Assembly (NCBI GenBank): GCA_036245805.1
Contig: BTRK01000001.1
Span: forward strand, 33,304,758 to 33,368,757
Direction: 5' to 3'
Length of the DNA stretch: 64,000 bases
DNA from: Pristionchus mayeri
Taxonomy: Eukaryota; Nematoda; Chromadorea; Rhabditida; Neodiplogasteridae
Shown: positions 58,154 through 64,000 of the stretch, one piece after another
How the letters are laid out: every line of letters starts with the position of its first letter
Numbering within the stretch: position 1 is the first letter of the stretch
Made by a program: the position numbers and the translations under genes
The notes under the pieces: model-generated
Database searches by the model: none
What the model was told of the DNA's origin: nothing
The model's input: the letters and a program-made list of their open reading frames with translations, nothing else

Positions 58154-59393
58154 TTTTGGTGTCCGGAAAGTTCGTATAATGCTTCGGAAAAAAGTCAGTT
58201 CGCGATCAAATGCAGTGATTGCGCAATCTGTTTGTCAACAATGTATTGCATCATTCTGACGTTGAGTAGTGAGAGGATTTAATCAGTCTCCTAGTTGCTA
58301 CATTGATTCTTGTGATGGACTCCCATCTCTACCTCCGAGCAGTTTTACTTCATTACTACCGTCTTGGCCGATCCGTGAAGGAGGCCCACTCTGCCCTAGC
58401 CCAGTCGGAAGGAGCTGACGCCCCCTCCATACCCTTCTGCTATAAGTGGTTCTCCCGCTTCAAGAAAGGGGAGTTTGGTCTCGATGATCAACCCCGCTCT
58501 GGACGCCCTCCCTCCATCGATCAGCCTCTCGTTCTCCGCATACTGAAGCGCAAGCCCATGGCCAGTGTGCGTGAGTTGAAGAAGGATACTGGTACTCCCA
58601 GATCAACGGTGTCCGATATCCTCCATCGATCTGGGAAGAAGCCGAAACTCCCACAAGTGATTCCCCATGACCTCTCCCCCGAACAGCTGAAAAATCGTGT
58701 TCAAGTCTGTCGGGAATTACTCCATCGTAGATCCAATCTTCGATGGGTTAATTCCATCATCGCTACAGATGAGAAGTGTACCACGTACGATAACCCTGTG
58801 AGGATACTGCAATGGGTGGATGCAGATGAGAAGCCCACGCCCGTCCCGAAGAAGGAAGAGCACGGAAAGAAGGAACTCCTCTGCTTCTTCTTCTCAGTGC
58901 TCGGTCCCATCTACTGGGAGATCCTCGCCCCTGGTACCAGCATCAATGCCGACCTCTTCTCTGAACAACTGGAAGATGTCGCGATCAGAGTCCCTCCCAG
59001 ACTCCTGAACCAGGGCAAAATTCTTCTTCTGATGGACAATGCTCGCCCACATCGAGCGAAGATGACCCAGAAGAAAATGGATGAGCTGAAGATCGAGAGG
59101 ATTCCCCATCCACCGTATTCCCCGGATCTCTCCCCATGCGGCTACCACTGCTTCCGCTCTCTCTGACTTCTGCAAAGGAAAGAAGTTTAAGAATCGAGAT
59201 GAAGTTGTGAGGGCTTTCGTAAACTGGGCGGTCTCGAAGAAACCCGCATTCTGGAAGAGAGGAATCGAGACCCTGCCCAATCGCTGGAGGGAGGTAGTGA
59301 GAAAGAAGGGGGCATACATTGGTCACTGAGAATTGTAAATCATTGAATAAAAAATAAAAACAAAAAAATATACGAACTTTCCGGACACCCCAA
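58154..59393 (+). mobile_element. Mariner transposon, 1240 bp, with near-complete transposase
   Basis: Terminal inverted repeats GGTGTCCGGAAAGTTCGTAT (from 58158) and its mirror (59371-59389), with four more bases outside on each side and TA flanks at 58152-58153 and 59394-59395. Encodes one transposase on the plus strand. By far the youngest-looking mariner in the window; its termini differ from the TTAGGTTG group. Confidence 0.9.
58315..59329 (+). pseudogene. Mariner transposase with a frameshift and an altered third catalytic residue
   Basis: The helix-turn-helix DNA-binding region includes EAHSALAQSEGADAPS and WFSRFKKGEFGLDDQPRSGR (residues ~25-70). The catalytic part has ATDEKCTTYDN (first Asp), LLMDNARPH (second Asp) and PYSPDLSP. 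Mariners use D,D34D; counting 34 residues after the second Asp gives Gly (in CGYH) instead of Asp. A TCTCTCTC run at 59157-59166 then brings a stop at 59164-59166; the C-terminal part (FWKRGIETLPNRW to GAYIGH) continues in the next frame to 59329. Start taken at the second Met (58315), the usual mariner length. Inactive as written. Confidence 0.85.
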
Positions 59394-59399
59394 TAACTA

Positions 59400-60631
59400 T
59401 GTTGAGAGTTGAGATATTAATTGCTGTGTATGACCTAAGTTATAAGTCTGACCCACCATACACTTCCGTATTTTAGTGCATTTAGTGAACCTCGCACACT
59501 AAGATTGCACCCCCGTTCTGTAACGTATCTAATACGTCATTCTAGTTCTTCCCTTCCCGCTTGCTGCGTTTTGTATTTCTTCTCTTGTCTACGACCATAA
59601 AGTCCGTAACTACTCTTCCATTCGCTCACCAGGGACTCAATACACAACATTGGCGTTCAGGATAAAGATTTGAATATATCCGATCTGATCATTTATACAA
59701 TTTGTGACATTCAAAGAAGAGTAATCTGAAGCAGATTACCGAGGACCAGATGAAGATCATAATCTTCCTGGTTCCAAATCAGAAGGGAATGCGTGCCCAT
59801 CTGTACAATGAGATCGGAAAGAAGCCGACAATCACGTTCAAAGAGTTGCTCGAGAAGTTCTCCACAATGGAAGCTAGAGACGTCCAATGTCCAATATCAC
59901 GTGCAAGTTCTGTGATAAGAAGGGTCACTATGAGAGTGAGTGCTGGGCTAAGCATCCGGAGGAAGCGTCCGAAGAAAGAAGCAAAGCGGAACTACTCTGT
60001 TAGAACCGCCGATTGCAACTTCATTGAGGAAAATCGAGTCTATGTGAGCGTCATCGTTCATGGACAAGAAGCCGAATTTCAACTCGATACTGGATAGGAC
60101 ATCACACTCAACTGCGGGAATTCGAATAAAAGTCACTTCCACCCTTCCGTGAGAAGTAACACGGCATCAGAGAGTGACTGGGAGGGAATGGGAAGTCGCC
60201 AGTTGGGCTCATCTCCCTCGTGCGCTGTTACATGCGCCAACGGACAAGACATGCGTGTCCTGGGAAGGTTCCGCGGTCATGCAGAATACTGTGGCGAAGA
60301 GAGTGCCGAGTGGGTCCACGTCACTACAAGACCGATTCGACTAGTCGGCAATGATTGGTTCTTCAAGCTGGACTTGAAGAGAGCGTTCTGTGAGAACGAA
60401 GATACTTTATCCGCGCACATCAAGTCAATACCGGAAGACCACATAACCTGGGTGCGAGAGACATTCCCAGAAGTATGTGAGACTGGACTGGGCAAGTACA
60501 ATAAGTCTGCAGCGAAGTTGTACGTGAAACCGGGCTCGAAGCCTTTGTTCAGAAACAAGCGGCCAGTGCCGTATGCCAGCCAGCAAGTGTGGGATATTGA
60601 GATCGATCGATTATGTGAGATGGGAGAATGA
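59400..60631 (+). mobile_element. Gypsy-like LTR retrotransposon relic
   Basis: A possible 5' LTR at 59400-59649 starts TGTTG and ends CAACA, followed by TTGGCG as at primer-binding sites. Then come gag-like sequence with a CX2CX4HX4C zinc knuckle (59902-59943), a protease motif FQLDTG followed directly by TAG (60095-60097), and the N-terminal edge of a reverse transcriptase (RNKRPVPYA). The parts lie in different frames and most of pol is absent. The 3' LTR was not found; a purine run and TGTTG at about 60,708-60,720 is a weak candidate. Confidence 0.65.
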
Positions 60632-60637
60632 TCAGAT

Positions 60638-60686
60638 GGGATATAATTGAATAACGCAATTGCAACTGAACACTCAATTATATCCC
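60638..60686. repeat. Perfect 13-bp hairpin after the LTR relic
   Basis: GGGATATAATTGA and TCAATTATATCCC separated by 23 bp. Could be part of the retrotransposon or a small MITE end. The rest of 60,687-61,030 holds nothing recognised. Confidence 0.5.
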
Positions 60687-61030
60687 GATTCAAATCCATG
60701 TCCTCATTTCGCTAAGGAGGATGTTGTTATTTATCTACTCTGGTATAGGTCGCACAAGTTTTTTCCTCACTCTGCGAGGCATAATGATCGAATATAAAAA
60801 ATATACACAAGGGGAAGGCAAATCTATACACCCTATTCAGTTATTAATCTGATTTTGTTGCTAAAAGTTCAGCACATGCGTTTCATTGACTCGTTGTTCG
60901 TTTGTTGCAATTTGTTTACACTTCTGTCTCTCTTTTTTCGAATTGTTTGCCGCGTCACAAGACCATTACGTAATAAACAAAGTATTATTCAATTTTAATA
61001 CGTTAAGTCAGTGGGCATAGTCGTGGATGA

Positions 61031-61170
61031 AACTAGTTCGGATGACACCGTCGGATGGCAACCTACTTTATGGTAATCAAAAATGAACCCTTCTATAGAA
61101 CTTTCTCACGTTCAGAATCATTTTTAATACCAAGTAGGTTAACATCCGATGGTGATCATCCGACCTAGTG
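61031..61170. repeat. MITE with CACTAGGTCGGATGATCAC terminus, at the 3' end of FBL-10
   Basis: Left ACTAGTTCGGATGACACCGT and right mirror ACGGTGATCATCC-like sequence (GGTGATCATCCGACCTAGTG). Same family as 7971-8139. The FBL-10 frame continues about 30 codons into it. Confidence 0.75.
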
Positions 61171-62319
61171 TCTCGTGGATTGCAAAGCGGTATCTTGATG
61201 ACGACGCGGACATAAAAGTTGTAGGTATCGCCGCTTTTTTTAACCGGGTTTCTTTTCGCATTTACAGTCGCGTCTAATAGCCCCATTGCGATGATTTCGT
61301 GGATTCCCTTCCTCCATAAAATGTGCACTTGTTCAACGCTGATTTCACTTGATCGATACAAAATCTTGAATTCAATAAAAGGAATTGATTTTGTATGTTC
61401 ATCCAGGAAACTTGCGAGAGCTGAAAAACAGAATGATTTGAAATATAAACAACGAAGACATTTTTTTAAATACTACCTGCTTTGTCTGCAAAGAATTCTT
61501 GATTTGCGATATTTAGATAAAGCGCACGAATTGACGGTAAAGCAGTGAGATAGCGAATGACTTTTCTGAAAATGAATGCATAAATGCATTTTCTTATTAA
61601 TAATATATGTGGGATCATTGCTAGTTATTTTTTAATATATAATTTATTATTTACCCAGTTTCGTTGATTTTATACTCGTAGAGTATCGAGAGTGATCCTA
61701 CTGTAGCGCGTCCTAGTGCGTTTCCTAGTTCTTCAGCAAAGTCGAGGGCGAGCTTGTCGAGTACGATATTTTCGACGTGTGAGCAACGAGCGAAAACTTG
61801 AGAAAGGTATCGCAACATCTTCGTTTCATCTCCTTCCGAAACAGATAAAATGACTTGACTTTCCTTGGAAAAGGTACAGTTTTGATAGAACTCTCACAAT
61901 TGAAAGTCACCTTACTCCGTACGTCTATGGTTTTGATAAATTGCGATTTTCCAAGTCCGAAATAGTCGTTCAAATGTTTGGAGACGCGAAGAGAAATGGT
62001 AGACGTCGAGACGGTTCCTAGCCATTGAAAATCAATAATCCAAGGAAGAAGAGTGCGAGTATTCATGTTAATGAGTGTAAGTTCATTCCATCGATGTGAA
62101 ATCTGAAATAATCGAATAAATTTTTAAAACAATTTTTTAACATCTCAATTATAAAATTTTCGGTGATTTTTCATTTCCTCCGCATACGGTATTACATGCA
62201 TGAAAATTCCTCACAATTCTCATATTGCCGTTTGATTCCAATCCAACTTTGAAGATCTTTCTGATGACATCAGAAGGAATCTTATCGAGATTTATGTCTT
62301 TGATCTCTGGTGATTGCAT
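61077..62319 (-). CDS. FBL-10: F-box-like family protein, intact (312 aa), MITE-derived C-terminus
   Basis: Exons 62215-62319, 61911-62102, 61655-61863, 61477-61565 and 61077-61420 join in frame (939 nt). Motif order: INLDKIPSDVIRKIFKVGLE, ISHRWNELTLINMNTRTLLP, LRVSKHLNDYFGLGKSQF, MLRYLSQVFARCSHVENIVL, IRYLTALPSIRALYLNIANQ, LASFLDEHTKSIPFIEFKIL, then VRVVIKIPLCN. Relatives end within a few residues of this point; here the frame runs on through a MITE (SDDHHRMLTYL) to the stop at 61077, adding about 30 residues. Exons 3 and 4 are 209 and 89 nt, exactly as in FBL-3. Function as for the family: inferred substrate-recruiting F-box protein. Confidence 0.75.
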
Positions 62320-62859
62320 TATGGTAGCTGCGCAGAACTGGAAAAATTCGTAATTGAATATTACGTCAATCCGATGATTAATAACAATACAGCATTTGCA
62401 AGAACAATCGCAATAGAAGTGCTACACGATATGATCCGATTTATTGGATTCCCTTCATTTTTTTGGCGAGAATCCACTGCGGTACAACAAAATCGTACGC
62501 TAAACAGAAAGATCAAGACATCTGCTCTAGGAGATCAGAAAAGATAGCATAAGTATAATTCAAGAAAAAATACTTCATCGGTGTGAATAAACTGAGTGTT
62601 TCAGCCAAATTTTTGTACAAGGACACCCTCTGGTTTGCTTTAGCGTCATTTGTACTCGAAATACATTGCACATTTCGAAATTGTCTTTACCTGAGTTGTC
62701 CCTCCCTGGATTCCCGCCCAATGTATGGCGTGAAACCAATAAATATGTTCATTTATCTGCTACAGCTCATATTGTTTTTGTTCTTGCTAATTTTGCCTTC
62801 ATATTTTTGTTGCCATAATATTCATTGAAATATATTTTCGAATTCTAGACACTATCGTA
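62320..62859. other. Divergent intergenic region between FBL-10 and FBL-11
   Basis: The sequence resembles the FBL-4/FBL-5 spacer in part (TCATTTATCTxCTxxAGCTC, TTGTTTTTGxTCTT), so the divergent pairs probably arose by duplication together. A spliced-leader-like acceptor (CGAATTCTAG) lies 11 bp before the FBL-11 ATG. Confidence 0.45.
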
Positions 62860-64000
62860 ATGTCATCATCCAATAATCATGAGCTCATTCTTGCTACCAT
62901 ACCTTCCGACATCATCAGGAAGATCTTCAAAATCGGATTGTTATCAATCGATAATATGAGACTGGTGAATATATGTTATTATACAAGCATAAGAATATTC
63001 ATGATAGTGACTTATTGCCAGTAGAGTAATATATTTAATTTACGTTATTTATTTAACGATGGCTGCGCAGATTTCACTGCGATGGAACGAACTTGAAAAT
63101 GATCACATGAACAATCAAAAGCATATACCCGTGAACAACCATTGCAAATGGTCAGGAGCCGGCTCGGCGTCTAGCATTACCATTCACGTCTCTAAACATT
63201 TGTCTGACTATTTCGGATTTGGGACAACGCAATTTCACAAATTTATAGACTCAGGGAGTAAGGTGAGTTTCAGTTTGAGTCTTTTGCTTTATGTTTGCAT
63301 GCATTTCAGACAACTAATGTCATCTTTGGCATTTAGAAGTGTGATGAAACAAAGATGTTGCGATTTCTACATCGAGTGTTCAGTCGTTGCTCACATATCG
63401 AAAACATCGGACTGGATACGATTGCACTCGGTTATACTGAGCAACTAAGAAACGCGTTTACAGTAGGATCATTATCGATAAGCAATACAGCCAAAAGAAC
63501 ACTGTAAGCAACTCGTAACATCCTATTACGAAAGAATCGAGCTGACATAGTGAAATGAGTTCTAACCGGTTTTGGCCATCTGAGACATGCCTGACAGACC
63601 ACTGAAGTCTTATTGTACAGACTTTATTTCGGACCTTCCTGCATGTGTCGCATTTCGGATCACTTCAAGTGCCGATTTCTCGAAAACAGTAATATATATA
63701 GCAAAATTGACCACTGAATGACCTTGTTTTCGCTGAATCAGCTTGATTCTCTCATGAGACGCATGATATATTCGCAGTGATCAATTTAATTGTTTTTGTT
63801 AAAAATGAGACATAATATCAGAAAAGGAATTTATCATCTCACTACTATTCCTTCGATTCATGCGCTTCATTTGAAAATCACCAATCAAGAATTCTTTAAA
63901 AATAAAGCAGGTATATTTAAAATAAGTCAAATGCCGCCATTATACATTACAATCATTATGATGTTCAGCTTTCACAAGTTTTCTGGTTGAACATATCAAG
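62860..64000 (+). CDS. FBL-11: F-box-like family gene, 3' end outside window
   Basis: Exon 1 (62860-62964) has LATIPSDIIRKIFKIGLLSI; exon 2 (63071-63262) ISLRWNELENDHMNNQKHIP and ITIHVSKHLSDYFGFGTTQF; exon 3 MLRFLHRVFSRCSHIENIGL, ending at 63503; exon 4 (63822-63910, 89 nt) IYHLTTIPSIHALHLKITNQ; exon 5 starts at 63969 (FTSFLVEHIK) and continues beyond the window. With the acceptor used by relatives (CAG at 63307-63309) exon 3 has a TAG in frame. A second acceptor TTTAG|AAG at 63336/63337 keeps phase and skips it, at the cost of nine codons. Confidence 0.68.

Noticed and set aside
58460..59326. Minus-strand ORFs of 64-141 codons
   Set aside because: Antisense shadows of the mariner transposase.
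1..64000. CRISPR array, operon or bacterial-type features
   Set aside because: No regularly spaced repeats; gene structure is clearly eukaryotic with spliceosomal introns.

Overview
The window is from a nematode nuclear genome. Introns are short, with GT(or GC)...TTTCAG boundaries; trans-splice-like acceptors sit just upstream of start codons; and there are sigma-type glutathione transferases, a multi-exon histidine acid phosphatase and a fast-evolving F-box-like family. A diplogastrid/Pristionchus-like worm is my guess, but the genus cannot be fixed from the sequence alone. Most of the window is transposon-derived; host genes are few and many are damaged.

Layout. Positions 28-10,003 (minus) hold at least fourteen exons of a dipeptidyl peptidase III-like (M49) gene. 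Its introns carry a 5 kb pair of foldback elements (one with a zinc-finger-type ORF), a mariner-like relic, a SINE fragment and several MITEs. Positions 10.6-15.8 kb are a foldback palindrome plus MITEs. Positions 15.8-19.3 kb (plus) hold a 15-exon histidine acid phosphatase gene. Positions 20.0-22.96 kb hold a frameshifted RTE-like LINE on the minus strand. Positions 24.07-27.78 kb (plus) are two tandem sigma-class GST genes, each with a premature stop in the same exon. Positions 28.1-30.2 kb are another long palindrome.

From 32.6 kb to the end lies an array of eleven members of one F-box-like family (FBL-1 to FBL-11 here), on both strands. FBL-3, FBL-5 and FBL-10 have fully open spliced frames. 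FBL-11 runs off the end. The others carry stops, frameshifts, a SINE, a palindrome, a retro-insertion or 4.6 kb of nested mariner relics. A mariner with a nearly complete transposase (58.15-59.39 kb) and a Gypsy-like LTR relic sit between FBL-9 and FBL-10.

The overall picture is a birth-and-death gene cluster being remodelled by TA-targeting mariner-like elements, MITEs, SINEs and long inverted-repeat foldback elements. In two places element sequence appears to have become host sequence: a SINE tail acts as the polypyrimidine tract of a DPP III exon, and a MITE supplies the C-terminus of FBL-10. The long palindromes would form long double-stranded RNA if transcribed, which makes them candidate hairpin-siRNA sources.
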